The notes beneath the pieces are model-generated. The model was not told the DNA's origin. It worked only from the letters and a program-made list of their open reading frames with translations, and did not search any database. A stretch of DNA of 5,803 bases from Bacteroidales bacterium UBA7574 (GTDB taxonomy: Bacteria; Bacteroidota; Bacteroidia; Bacteroidales; Paludibacteraceae), in the NCBI GenBank assembly GCA_002479035.1, contig DLLA01000088.1, positions 3,873 to 9,675 of the forward strand, written 5' to 3'. The translations under genes and the position numbers were made by a program. Each line of letters starts with the position of its first letter. The stretch's first letter is position 1. Positions 1 to 5,803 of the stretch are shown in pieces.

Positions 1-3000
1 TTGGTGGATATAATGGGAAAAACAATGAGTGGTAGTATTTGGAATAACTTGGGCAATAAGAATAATCCATCCGATTACGCTCGTTCTGTCATAATGCTTG
101 GAGGTACTGTTTCGGCTGCGGAAGGAATTGAAACTGAATTTCCGATTGATGAAAACGCTCAGATGTATATGACCTCTTATGCCTACTATAAGGCGGAAGT
201 GCAAGCGGATGCCGGTTCGTATTTCGCAGGGTGGAATGTCAGTAGTTCGCTTGTGGCTAAAAAGGCTGAGGAGAACGGATGTGTTACTTTCAAAGTCCTT
301 CCTGATTCCAAAGGTGAAAATGTCGTGGCTATTCCCAATGGCAATATGTCGCAAATACCGCAAGAGAAATTAACAAAAGGTCTAACTGCTGCTAAGACGA
401 ATACACGAAACGTGTATGCGGTGTTCAACAAGTATCTGCTTTCCAACCCGAGTGCTCCCTACACAACGGTGGAAAACACAGCAGGTAGCACGGCTAAAAT
501 CAACATCTCTATGGATATAGAGGGTGATATTGACTCGCTGGATATGGAAAATGATTTCAAGCCACTGGAAATCACGGATAACACTAAATACTGGACAATA
601 CCGGATATAAAAGTAAAGGATAATTGGGAGTTAACGTATGGCTCGCAGACAAATAAGGTTAGGGGCTCATTTAAGGTTACTTTCAAGGTGCAAGAGAATA
701 TGACTCCCGGCACATACAAGTCCACGCTGACGGTCAGCATGGCGGGAAAGAACCCTTCCGTACTTAATATACCCGTAGCAGTCACCGTGTTAGACGCAAA
801 CCGCCCCGAGGCTGTTCTCTATGACGGCAAAACGCAAAAAGAGAGTGGCAACTTGTCAGACGTCTTGGGCAAAATAAGTGACTGCAAAGACCCGATTATC
901 CAACTCCAAAAGGATTGCGATCATCTGTCTCTGGAAAACAAGAGTTTTACCCTTGACCTTAATGGTAACGAAGTGAATGGTATCACTCTTTCTGGCGGCA
1001 CGCTCACATTGGCATACAGTAAGTTCGGCGGCAATGCATGGAAAGTAACCGTCAATGGTGGCAAACTTATCCTTAATGGCGGAATCCTCTCGGCACTCAC
1101 TGTCAGCGAAGGGGCTGTCGTAGAACAGAATGGTGCTACTGTCAACCAGCAAATTGATAACCAAGGCACATTCATATCCACCGAAGGGCTGATGCAAAAC
1201 GGCATCACATCTTCTGGCACACTGACGGTGCAGGGGGGAACTTTCAAGAGTACTGTCATCATAACAGCCGGAACGGCAAACATCAAACGGGGTACTATCT
1301 CTGGAACCTCCAATGGCGTGTGGGCTCAAGGCGGCACTACAACCATCGAGAAACTCGCGGTTATTAGTGGCAAAGTCTCTGTAAAGGCTGATGGTGGAAC
1401 CGTGAAAATCAATTGTGGTAAGTTCGATGGTCCCCTCGAGGGAGATATTGATTTCACTGCGGGCTATTTCAAAGACAACAAGAATTATGGTGTGCCTACG
1501 GATGGCAAGACAGAATTGCGCCTGACCACAGGCGTAGAGTTCAACGAGGGCTATCGTTATTTCCTTGGTACACAGGATGCTGCCATGAATAATGGCGTAG
1601 GTGTTTGCCGCATCGGCGAAACCGGTTATGCCACCCTTGAGGATGCGCTCGCGTATGCCAACAACAATAAGGACAAAGAGGTCATCATCTTCATGACCAA
1701 CAACTATACCCTCCCCGCAGGCTACTACACCTTGCCTGCCAAGGCAACCATCGTAGTGCCGATGAGTGACTCGCAAGAGAATATGGTCAATGAGGTGGCT
1801 CCAAAGATTGTCTTCCATTCTAATCAATCAGAGCTAGACAAAAAGAACAACCATTATAGTAATAATAAGCCGACAGAATATCGTCGTCTCACATTTGTAA
1901 AAGGGGTGAATATGGATGTGTTTGGTACTATAGAGATGACCAGTAAACAATATTCAAGTGACGAGGCTTATACAGGACAACCTGTAGGACCTTATGGGCA
2001 CCTCGTGATGGAAGAAGGTAGTCACATGACCTTGCAGAGCGGTTCGCAACTGCGTGCTTGGGGCTTTATGACAGGGGCTGGCGAAACTGATGCACGTCGC
2101 GGGGCTACGGTGCATGAGTTCTTCCAAATGGGCGATTGGAAAGGAGCACTGACCTCTGCTCGTATCGCAGGTATGATTGGAAATGATGGAGATAAAAAAA
2201 TATTCCCTGTCAGCCAGTATTTTATTCAGAACATAGAGTCGCTCGTTAAGTATCACCCGGGTGCTATACTTACTACTGTGGCAGCCGTTTCTGATGGAGT
2301 GAAGGGGCTTATCCCTACTGGTGTTTCTATGGCAGCGAATGACATCAAAATAATAGGTGTATCTCGTGAGGAAGAATCGAAATCAGATAAGGCAATCTTC
2401 CTTATGAACAATAATGCAGATGCTGATAATACATGGGTGAGGAAGTCATATATCACCAAGCAGGATATTCAAAACTACGAAGTTAATTCTGGTGCACATA
2501 TTGGCTCTATGGTGATTGACCTTGGTACATTGTCATTAAATGGTTCAACTTTCCCCATTATCTTAAATTCGGCTAGCTTTGACCTGCCTATCACGTCCAA
2601 TATGAAGATACATTTGCTGAGTGGTTCTATGGACTTTACGCAGAACACCAGTCTTATACCGGGTTCGGAAGTGGAAGTGGATAAGGAGTCCACTGTAACT
2701 ATAACAATGAATCCGGAAGATCGGGCGGCTAAGGATGCGAATGAAGCAGACCATGTATATCACTCTGGTGCACTCTATGTCTATGATTCCATCGACTGGA
2801 GACCTTATGCTTACCAGAATGAGTATGATGTTGACAATAATGAATATAGTACAGAAAAGTGTTATACCAAGATTGTACGCTATGCCCCGAGTTTGGGTGG
2901 TCGTCCTGATATACGCAAGGAAAATAAGAAACCGAATCCTGCTAAAATCAATGTGCATGGTACATTCAATACCGCGGACGGATATGTATATACTTCAGCA

Positions 3001-5803
3001 GGAGGAGCAGATATCATCTCTTCCAATGAGGATGCTGGCACCTTTATTTTTAACAATAGTACCGACAAAGCAGGTGCACCACAGGTGAATAATGTAGAGG
3101 GAGAAAGCGACTATAAATCCTTAACTTTCTATCCTGCATACTTAAAGAACGGTGATGGTAGTTATACTAAGACCTATACAGATGAGACGCACTTTGCCGC
3201 AGCAGGCGAAGCCTATTGCTATAGCAACAACAAGTGGTCTATATGGAAAGTGGCAGGAAATGAAGATGCAGAAGGAAATGCCTCGTGTTTTATGACCGAT
3301 GGTACCGACTTCTATGCGAAACCACAAGAATATGTGAAAATAGTTGCTGCTCAAGTTGAAAAAGATGAGCAAGATAAGATAGTTAATATAGTTGGTAATA
3401 CCGACCATACTTATAGTGATGCAGCCGGTGCAGGACGTTTGTTCATACTAATGGACGACTGCCAATGGTGGGAAGTGGAGAAAAAGGACAACCTCTACCA
3501 CTGCATCCATCCGGACAACGACACCTACTACGAGTGGAATAATGAGTCTGGAGAGTGGCAAGAGAAACGTTATTTCATCACATGGAAAAACTGGAATGGC
3601 GACACTATTCAGACAACGGCTTTGGATGCAGGTGAAAAAGAGGAACTCGTGAAATCTTATTCCGTTCCTTACGGCACTATGGCAGAGTTCCTTGGTACCA
3701 ACCCCACACGCGATGCGGACATTGATTACACCTACGATTTCACGGGCTGGACACCTGCTCTCGGCAAGGTGACATCCAATGTCACCTACACCGCTACCTA
3801 CCACAGAAAGCCTCGCAAATACACCATCACTTTCTGCAACGAAGGCGGCACCGTCATAGAGCGTCAGTTCCTCACACACAACGAGGTGCCTGTCTGCGAG
3901 AATGTGCCTACCAAGATTGGTCACTACCTGCAGTGGTCCCCTGCTATCGCAGCCGTCACAGGCGATGCCACCTACACCGCCCAATGGCTCGAAGAGAAAC
4001 CCACCGAGTACGAGGTGCGCTTCGTGGACTACGATGGTACGCCGTTGTTGGAAGAGCCATTGATTGTGAAAGTCGGTGAAACGCCTGAGTACAAGGGTTC
4101 CACTCCTACAGGCAAGGCGAAAAAAGCAGAGGCAGATGGCAACAAAGAGTTCACCTACGTCTTTGACCATTGGTCTCCTGCCATCCATCCCGTTGACGAG
4201 GCTATTACCTACACCGCAGTCTATAAGGAAGTCGCAAGAACTTACCAAATCGAATTCCAAGACGAGAAAGGTGAAAAAATAGAGTCCAACGGATACCCGT
4301 ATGGTGCAATCCCCGTCTGCTCCACCCCCCCGACCAAGGCAAACACTGCGCAATATACCTACACTTTGGTTTGGGAACCGCAGATTGAAGCAGTGCGTGG
4401 CAATGTTAACTACAAAGCAACATTCCCTGCAACGCTCAACAAGTACACCGTCACTCTCCGCTCGAACAATGATGCTGTCTGCACTTTCACAGGCGCTGGT
4501 ATCTACAATTATGGGGATATGGTTACTATTGCTGCAAATGTGGCTGATGGATACGAGTTTGTTCGTTGGGAAGAACGGACAGGAGGTGCCAACCTCGGTG
4601 AGATTCCAGTCACTGGTGATATCACCCTCACGGCTGTCGTTAAAACCAAGGGTAAAGAACTTTCCAATTTGGAGGTGGGTGTAGATAAAACAATCGATGT
4701 GGCTGACTTGTCCGACAAAGAGGTAATGGACCTCGTCATCACATCCAATGGAAAAGTATCTGGTCAACTCAAGAACGCGGACCAACTCATCGTACGAGGC
4801 TCGGCACATTTCGACTTGTCGCTCGACTTTGCAGCCAACACATGGTATGCTTTCGGTCTGCCATGGCGTGTGAATACCAATGGCGGCATTTCTGTCAATG
4901 GAAAGCCCCTGGCAATAGACAAGAATTGTCTTATCTTGGAGTACAACGGCGCACAGCGTGCCGCAGGAAAGGCAGACCCCGTAATGGGTTGTTGGAACAA
5001 TGTGCCTGCAGGTGCCACGCTTGAACCCGGACATCTGTATATGATTTACCTCACTGCTGATGCGCAGACAGTGCGTTTCACCAAGGTTCCCAACACCACG
5101 CTGGCACCTATCGTGAACACCACCATCCCTGTGACAGCATATAGTTCTTCCGATTCCAAAAATGCAGGTTGGAATGGTATAGCCAATCCGACCACTTACG
5201 ATGCCATTTTAGCCTCCGACGTGATAGTAGTAGATACAGAGGCAGGCAAAGCGAAAGGTCAGAAATACAATCCTGGCAGACCGGGTGCAGATGGCACGGC
5301 TGGGGATAGTTACATAACTTTCAACCTTGCTGACGAAGAATTGGCTGTAGGACAACCGCTCTTTGTTCAAGTGAAAGAGACCAAGACATTGGTGGCAGAC
5401 AAGACCAATAAGTTCTTGGCTCCGCGTCGGGCAACGGCTTCTGAAGAGACCATTGAGTACGAACTGCGTATCGCACCCGCGAATGCTGAGTACACCGACC
5501 GTCTCTATATCTCTGCAATGGATGAGAAGGACGATACGTATGTAATAGGTCAGGACTTGGCTAAAATCAGTGTGGCACGCGGTGTGGCACAACTTTGGAT
5601 TGAACGCTACGATGCCAAACTGTCCGTCAATGCCACGGAATTGGATAGCGACAGCAAGGCTGCCTTCCCGTTGGGCATCTACGCACCGAAAGCAGGTAAC
5701 TACGAACTATCTACCGTCACATCTGTCCCGAATGATAAGGAGTTGCTTCTTACCTACGATGGTATGCCTGTCAAAGACCTTTCTACGAGAACCTACACGG
5801 CGA
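1..5803 (+). CDS. Giant modular InlB B-repeat-containing surface/secreted protein, partial at both ends
   Basis: Frame 1 is open across the entire window with no stop: 1,934 codons, so the full protein exceeds 1,930 residues. Start and stop both lie outside. The first in-frame ATG (base 13) is followed by polar residues (GKTMSGSIWNNLGN), not a signal peptide, so it is an internal Met. Visible architecture: divergent InlB-like segment, Ig-like sandwich, Gly-rich beta-helix, long Asn/Asp-rich beta module, Trp-rich linker, five InlB-type repeats, then C-terminal beta modules. InlB B-type (Listeria-Bacteroides) repeats are beta-grasp-like stalk or adhesion units of exported proteins; this supports an extracellular or outer-membrane location in a Bacteroidota member. 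About sixteen scattered cysteines are present. I see no transmembrane segment, nuclease, protease or glycosidase motif. A role in adhesion or as a surface stalk is inference. Frame and family type are secure; exact function is unknown. Confidence 0.95.
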   Translation, partial: MVDIMGKTMSGSIWNNLGNKNNPSDYARSVIMLGGTVSAAEGIETEFPIDENAQMYMTSYAYYKAEVQADAGSYFAGWNVSSSLVAKKAEENGCVTFKVLPDSKGENVVAIPNGNMSQIPQEKLTKGLTAAKTNTRNVYAVFNKYLLSNPSAPYTTVENTAGSTAKINISMDIEGDIDSLDMENDFKPLEITDNTKYWTIPDIKVKDNWELTYGSQTNKVRGSFKVTFKVQENMTPGTYKSTLTVSMAGKNPSVLNIPVAVTVLDANRPEAVLYDGKTQKESGNLSDVLGKISDCKDPIIQLQKDCDHLSLENKSFTLDLNGNEVNGITLSGGTLTLAYSKFGGNAWKVTVNGGKLILNGGILSALTVSEGAVVEQNGATVNQQIDNQGTFISTEGLMQNGITSSGTLTVQGGTFKSTVIITAGTANIKRGTISGTSNGVWAQGGTTTIEKLAVISGKVSVKADGGTVKINCGKFDGPLEGDIDFTAGYFKDNKNYGVPTDGKTELRLTTGVEFNEGYRYFLGTQDAAMNNGVGVCRIGETGYATLEDALAYANNNKDKEVIIFMTNNYTLPAGYYTLPAKATIVVPMSDSQENMVNEVAPKIVFHSNQSELDKKNNHYSNNKPTEYRRLTFVKGVNMDVFGTIEMTSKQYSSDEAYTGQPVGPYGHLVMEEGSHMTLQSGSQLRAWGFMTGAGETDARRGATVHEFFQMGDWKGALTSARIAGMIGNDGDKKIFPVSQYFIQNIESLVKYHPGAILTTVAAVSDGVKGLIPTGVSMAANDIKIIGVSREEESKSDKAIFLMNNNADADNTWVRKSYITKQDIQNYEVNSGAHIGSMVIDLGTLSLNGSTFPIILNSASFDLPITSNMKIHLLSGSMDFTQNTSLIPGSEVEVDKESTVTITMNPEDRAAKDANEADHVYHSGALYVYDSIDWRPYAYQNEYDVDNNEYSTEKCYTKIVRYAPSLGGRPDIRKENKKPNPAKINVHGTFNTADGYVYTSAGGADIISSNEDAGTFIFNNSTDKAGAPQVNNVEGESDYKSLTFYPAYLKNGDGSYTKTYTDETHFAAAGEAYCYSNNKWSIWKVAGNEDAEGNASCFMTDGTDFYAKPQEYVKIVAAQVEKDEQDKIVNIVGNTDHTYSDAAGAGRLFILMDDCQWWEVEKKDNLYHCIHPDNDTYYEWNNESGEWQEKRYFITWKNWNGDTIQTTALDAGEKEELVKSYSVPYGTMAEFLGTNPTRDADIDYTYDFTGWTPALGKVTSNVTYTATYHRKPRKYTITFCNEGGTVIERQFLTHNEVPVCENVPTKIGHYLQWSPAIAAVTGDATYTAQWLEEKPTEYEVRFVDYDGTPLLEEPLIVKVGETPEYKGSTPTGKAKKAEADGNKEFTYVFDHWSPAIHPVDEAITYTAVYKEVARTYQIEFQDEKGEKIESNGYPYGAIPVCSTPPTKANTAQYTYTLVWEPQIEAVRGNVNYKATFPATLNKYTVTLRSNNDAVCTFTGAGIYNYGDMVTIAANVADGYEFVRWEERTGGANLGEIPVTGDITLTAVVKTKGKELSNLEVGVDKTIDVADLSDKEVMDLVITSNGKVSGQLKNADQLIVRGSAHFDLSLDFAANTWYAFGLPWRVNTNGGISVNGKPLAIDKNCLILEYNGAQRAAGKADPVMGCWNNVPAGATLEPGHLYMIYLTADAQTVRFTKVPNTTLAPIVNTTIPVTAYSSSDSKNAGWNGIANPTTYDAILASDVIVVDTEAGKAKGQKYNPGRPGADGTAGDSYITFNLADEELAVGQPLFVQVKETKTLVADKTNKFLAPRRATASEETIEYELRIAPANAEYTDRLYISAMDEKDDTYVIGQDLAKISVARGVAQLWIERYDAKLSVNATELDSDSKAAFPLGIYAPKAGNYELSTVTSVPNDKELLLTYDGMPVKDLSTRTYTA
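94..429 (+). other. Divergent InlB-like domain (protein segment)
   Basis: Window residues about 32-143. The segment holds YYKAEVQADAGSYFAGWNV, which fits the core of divergent InlB-type repeats (hydrophobic strand, Ala-x-Ala-x-Gly, aromatic, then Gly-Trp), and closes with NVYAVFNKY, matching the usual last strand (xYxAxF). Between them sits an insertion with VTFKVLPDSKG and a polar loop, making it longer than the usual 60-75 residues. It is well separated from the main repeat cluster near base 3571, so the protein carries this fold at both ends of the window. The assignment rests on motif resemblance only; an unrelated small beta domain is possible. Confidence 0.4.
481..792 (+). other. Ig-like beta-sandwich domain (ASH/Hydin-like)
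   Basis: Window residues about 161-264. Alternating hydrophobic strands (AKINISMDIEG, GSFKVTFKVQ, YKSTLTVSMAG, VLNIPVAVTVLD) and the turn motif NMTPGTYKSTLTVS match the pattern of Ig-like sandwiches of the ASH/Hydin or BACON type, where a FxVxF strand is followed by PGxYxxxLxVxS and a final strand ending in VxVTV. About 100 residues is the usual size. It acts as a spacer or adhesion module; no ligand site can be read from the sequence. It is followed directly by the beta-helix. The fold call is moderately secure, the subfamily is not. Confidence 0.5.
805..1542 (+). other. Right-handed parallel beta-helix (pectate-lyase-like solenoid) region
   Basis: Window residues about 269-514. Short Gly-bounded rungs recur: LDLNGNEVNGITL, GGTLTLAY, GGKLILNGG, NQGTFIS, SGTLTVQGGTF, AGTANIKRGTISG, GGTTTIEK, GGTVKINCGKF. 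The x-LDLNGxxVxG strand followed by Gly-Gly-Thr-hydrophobic-x-hydrophobic rungs is characteristic of parallel beta-helices in exported proteins of Bacteroidota and Firmicutes. No acidic catalytic cluster like that of polysaccharide lyases is recognisable, so a structural or adhesive role is favoured over enzyme activity. The region falls inside a codon-usage block (859-1827) that lacks TTA, CTA and TCA. Rung boundaries are approximate. Confidence 0.55.
1603..1770 (+). other. Beta-solenoid entry segment (YATLEDALAYA type)
   Basis: Window residues about 535-590 read CRIGETGYATLEDALAYA, then VIIFMTNNYTLPAGYYTLPA and IVVPMSD. A Tyr-x-(T/S)-Leu-x-x-Ala-hydrophobic-x-x-Ala helix followed by a hydrophobic I-hydrophobic-hydrophobic-x-(D/N)-xYTL strand is commonly found at the start of beta-helix domains in Bacteroidota and Firmicutes surface proteins (helical cap, then first rungs). 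Here it would open the second beta-rich module, which begins around base 1801. The call is by motif recognition; it could instead be the C-terminal cap of the preceding helix. Confidence 0.4.
1801..3165 (+). other. Long Asn/Asp/Ser-rich beta module of Bacteroidota giant proteins
   Basis: Window residues about 601-1055. No named domain is assigned. Visible motifs, in order: YRRLTFVKGVNMDVFGTIEM, GPYGHLVMEEGSHMTLQSGS, FPVSQYFIQNIESLVKYHPG, TWVRKSYITKQDIQNYEVNS, LPITSNMKIHLLSGSMDFTQ, SLIPGSEVEVDKESTVTI, ALYVYDSIDW, KINVHGTFNTADGYVYTSAG, then NEDAGTFIFNN. The recurring pattern of a short strand ending in a Gly turn (VHGTF, LLSGSM, EEGSHM) suggests an irregular beta-solenoid. From memory, similar strings (QNIE, VRKSY, LPIT-N-KIHLL, LPGSE-EV) occur together in other large Bacteroidota proteins; this needs a search. 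The block is richer in T-ending codons than its flanks. I see no catalytic residues. Function unknown. Confidence 0.45.
3181..3567 (+). other. Trp/Tyr-rich linker preceding the InlB repeats
   Basis: Window residues about 1061-1189. The segment is unusually aromatic: AYCYSNNKWSIWKV, CFMTDGTDFYAKP, RLFILMDDCQWWEVEKKDN, LYHCIHPDNDTYYEWNNESG and EWQEKRYFITW. It leads without a break into the first InlB-type repeat, whose opening strand is YFITWKNWNG. Five of the window's cysteines occur here (bases about 3223-3510), in two pairs close in sequence that could form disulfides in an exported protein. The codon-usage switch at base 3448-3451 falls inside this segment. The order (aromatic linker, then InlB repeats) is familiar in Bacteroidota proteins, but I know of no assigned function. 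Confidence 0.4.
3571..3804 (+). repeat. InlB B-type (Listeria-Bacteroides) repeat 1
   Basis: Window residues about 1191-1268 run from YFITWKNWNGDTI to VTYTATY. Core motifs are the opening strand ITWKNWNGD, VPYGTMAEF, NPTR, then YTYDFTGWTPAL and the closing strand NVTYTATY. These match the Listeria-Bacteroides repeat consensus (xYxhxFxxxDGxxL, then YGxxP, PT, YxFxGWxP, TxYTAxY). At 78 residues it is longer than repeat 2, with an extra loop (TTALDAGEKEELVKS) after the first strand. Confidence 0.8.
3817..3987 (+). repeat. InlB B-type (Listeria-Bacteroides) repeat 2
   Basis: Window residues about 1273-1329: KYTITFCNEGGTVIERQFLT, then VPVCENVPTKIGHYLQWSPA and DATYTAQW. This is the most compact and consensus-like copy at 57 residues. 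It carries a VPVC-x-x-xPTK motif shared with repeat 4 (IPVC-x-xPPTK), so these two copies are closer to each other at that site. A four-residue linker (HRKPR region) joins it to repeat 1. Confidence 0.85.
4009..4224 (+). repeat. InlB B-type (Listeria-Bacteroides) repeat 3
   Basis: Window residues about 1337-1408: YEVRFVDYDGTPLLEEPLIV, VGETPEYKGSTPTGKA, FTYVFDHWSPAIHPV and AITYTAVY. The opening strand with FVDYDGTPLL is a textbook start of this repeat, and HWSPAI closely matches QWSPAI of repeat 2. A charged insertion (KAKKAEADGNKE) lies in the loop before the third strand, as in many Bacteroidota copies. Confidence 0.85.
4243..4425 (+). repeat. InlB B-type (Listeria-Bacteroides) repeat 4
   Basis: Window residues about 1415-1475: YQIEFQDEKGEKIESN, YPYGAIPVCSTPPTKA, YTYTLVWEPQIEAV and NVNYKATF. 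All parts of the repeat are present, though the Gly-Trp position has become VWEP and the closing strand reads NYKATF. Its middle encodes seven consecutive C bases (4325-4331), the longest homopolymer C run I noticed in the window. Confidence 0.8.
4441..4641 (+). repeat. Divergent InlB-type repeat (fifth unit of the cluster)
   Basis: Window residues about 1481-1547: KYTVTLRSNNDAVCTFTGAG, IYNYGDMVTIAANVADGYEF, VRWEERTGG, then VTGDITLTAVV. The pattern Tyr-x-Tyr-Gly-x-x-Val-Thr-hydrophobic-x-Ala, DGYEFxxW, and TGDhTLTAxh fits the divergent InlB B-repeat family, which differs from copies 1-4 by lacking the PT(K/R) motif. It ends the repeat stalk and is followed by a beta-sandwich module. Confidence 0.75.
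4645..5100 (+). other. C-terminal-region beta-sandwich module (WYAFGLPWRV type)
   Basis: Window residues about 1549-1700. Strands LVITSNGKVSGQL, LIVRGSAHFDLSLDF, TWYAFGLPWRVNTNGGI, CLILEYNGAQRAAGK, ATLEPGHLYMIYL and TVRFTKVPN can be followed. A W(Y)xFxLPW/FxV strand followed by an ILxYNGxxRAxxGK segment and a hLxxGxxYhI strand is a combination I recognise from the C-terminal halves of large Bacteroidota exported proteins. No formal domain name is claimed. It lies straight after the InlB repeat stalk and probably precedes an anchoring or sorting tail outside the window. Confidence 0.45.
5101..5430 (+). other. WNGIANP-type beta module
   Basis: Window residues about 1701-1810. The marker is GWNGIANPTTYDAIL, followed by VIVVDTEAG, a glycine-rich loop (NPGRPGADGTAG), SYITFNLADEELAVGQPLFV and a basic Ala-rich stretch (LAPRRATASEE). 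NWNGIANPxhY strings occur next to WYxFxLPW modules in Bacteroidota surface proteins, so it is probably the second half of the preceding fold or a paired domain. The RRATASEE stretch looks like an exposed linker between this and the last module. The TTA-free codon block ends inside this segment, at base 5209. Confidence 0.4.
5452..5803 (+). other. Last visible beta module, truncated by window edge
   Basis: Window residues about 1818-1934. It reads IEYELRIAPANAEYTDRLYI, DTYVIGQDLAKISVARGVAQ, LWIERYDAKLSVNATELDSD, FPLGIYAPKAGNYELSTVTS, LLLTYDGMPVKDLS and RTYTA at the edge. The order (DR-hhI, YhIGxDLAK, W-h-xxYxxKLxVN, hPLxhhAPxxGxY, LxYDGxxhxxLSxxxY) is typical of the end of large Prevotella- and Bacteroides-type exported proteins, where it is usually followed shortly by a last strand and a sorting or anchoring tail. 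I infer that the true stop is near, but nothing past base 5803 is visible. Confidence 0.45.

Noticed and set aside
13..15. In-frame ATG near the left edge as a possible gene start
   Set aside because: The frame is already open before it, what follows is polar with no signal peptide, and the downstream sequence looks like the inside of a repeat protein.
1433..1442. Perfect 10-base palindrome CCCTCGAGGG
   Set aside because: Inside coding sequence encoding Pro-Leu-Glu-Gly, with no loop, no T-run and no second copy; expected by chance in nearly 6 kb.
856..1827. 323-residue open frame on the minus strand
   Set aside because: Same cause: it is bounded by sense TCA codons at 856 and 1828 and lies opposite the beta-helix. 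The protein reads as Cys/His/Arg-rich shadow sequence.
1828..3450. Possible insertion element making up the different-codon block
   Set aside because: The reading frame continues through both edges, no inverted or direct terminal repeats were seen by eye, and there is no transposase or recombinase. Domain-level recombination is the more modest reading.
3784..4217. Recurring ACCTACACCGC at about 3784, 3970 and 4207 as a possible DNA repeat element
   Set aside because: It encodes the conserved closing strand (TYTA) of successive InlB repeats, so protein-level repetition explains it.
4301..4684. Frame 2 plus-strand open frame of 127 residues, and similar short frames at 179-373, 2735-3088, 4076-4282 and 4842-5024
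   Set aside because: All overlap the frame 1 gene, give basic or low-complexity translations, and have no supporting motif.
3448..5034. 528-residue open frame on the minus strand
   Set aside because: It is in exact register with the sense codons, so its stops are sense TTA, CTA and TCA, which are absent from this block. The translation has no recognisable domain, while the sense strand encodes clear InlB repeats.

Overview
The whole window is the inside of one very large protein-coding gene on the + strand. Frame 1 reads through all 5,803 bases (1,934 complete codons plus one base) without a stop. No believable start or end lies inside, so the gene runs off both edges. There is no intergenic DNA, RNA gene, promoter, terminator, mobile element or CRISPR array to report. 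Open frames in other registers and on the minus strand are shadows of this gene.

The protein is a modular, repeat-rich, probably exported protein of the kind common in gut and oral Bacteroidota (Prevotella/Segatella or Bacteroides-like). This rests on the Listeria-Bacteroides (InlB B-type) repeats, the beta-helix and beta-sandwich modules, and C-terminal motifs such as WNGIANP and LLLTYDGMPVKDLS. The signal peptide and any sorting or anchoring tail lie outside the window, so location is inferred. Genus-level assignment is tentative.

Layout in frame 1: (i) about 94-429, a divergent InlB-like segment; (ii) 481-792, an Ig-like beta-sandwich; (iii) 805-1542, a Gly/Thr-rich right-handed beta-helix; (iv) 1603-1770, a segment like the entry strand of a second beta-solenoid; (v) 1801-3165, a long Asn/Asp/Ser-rich beta module with recognisable Bacteroidota motifs; (vi) 3181-3567, a Trp/Tyr-rich linker; (vii) 3571-4641, four InlB B-type repeats plus one of the divergent InlB type; (viii) 4645 to the end, two or three beta-rich modules typical of the C-terminal part of such proteins. 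The gene's true end is probably not far past the right edge.

The most notable sequence-level signal is mosaic codon use. Two blocks (859-1827 and 3451-5208, 909 codons together) contain no TTA, CTA or TCA codon, while the block between them (1828-3450, 541 codons) has 13 by hand count and prefers T-ending codons. This explains the long antisense open frames and suggests the gene was assembled from segments of different history. I see no catalytic motif and no sign of a multi-gene system; adhesion or a cell-surface structural role is the likeliest, unproven, function.
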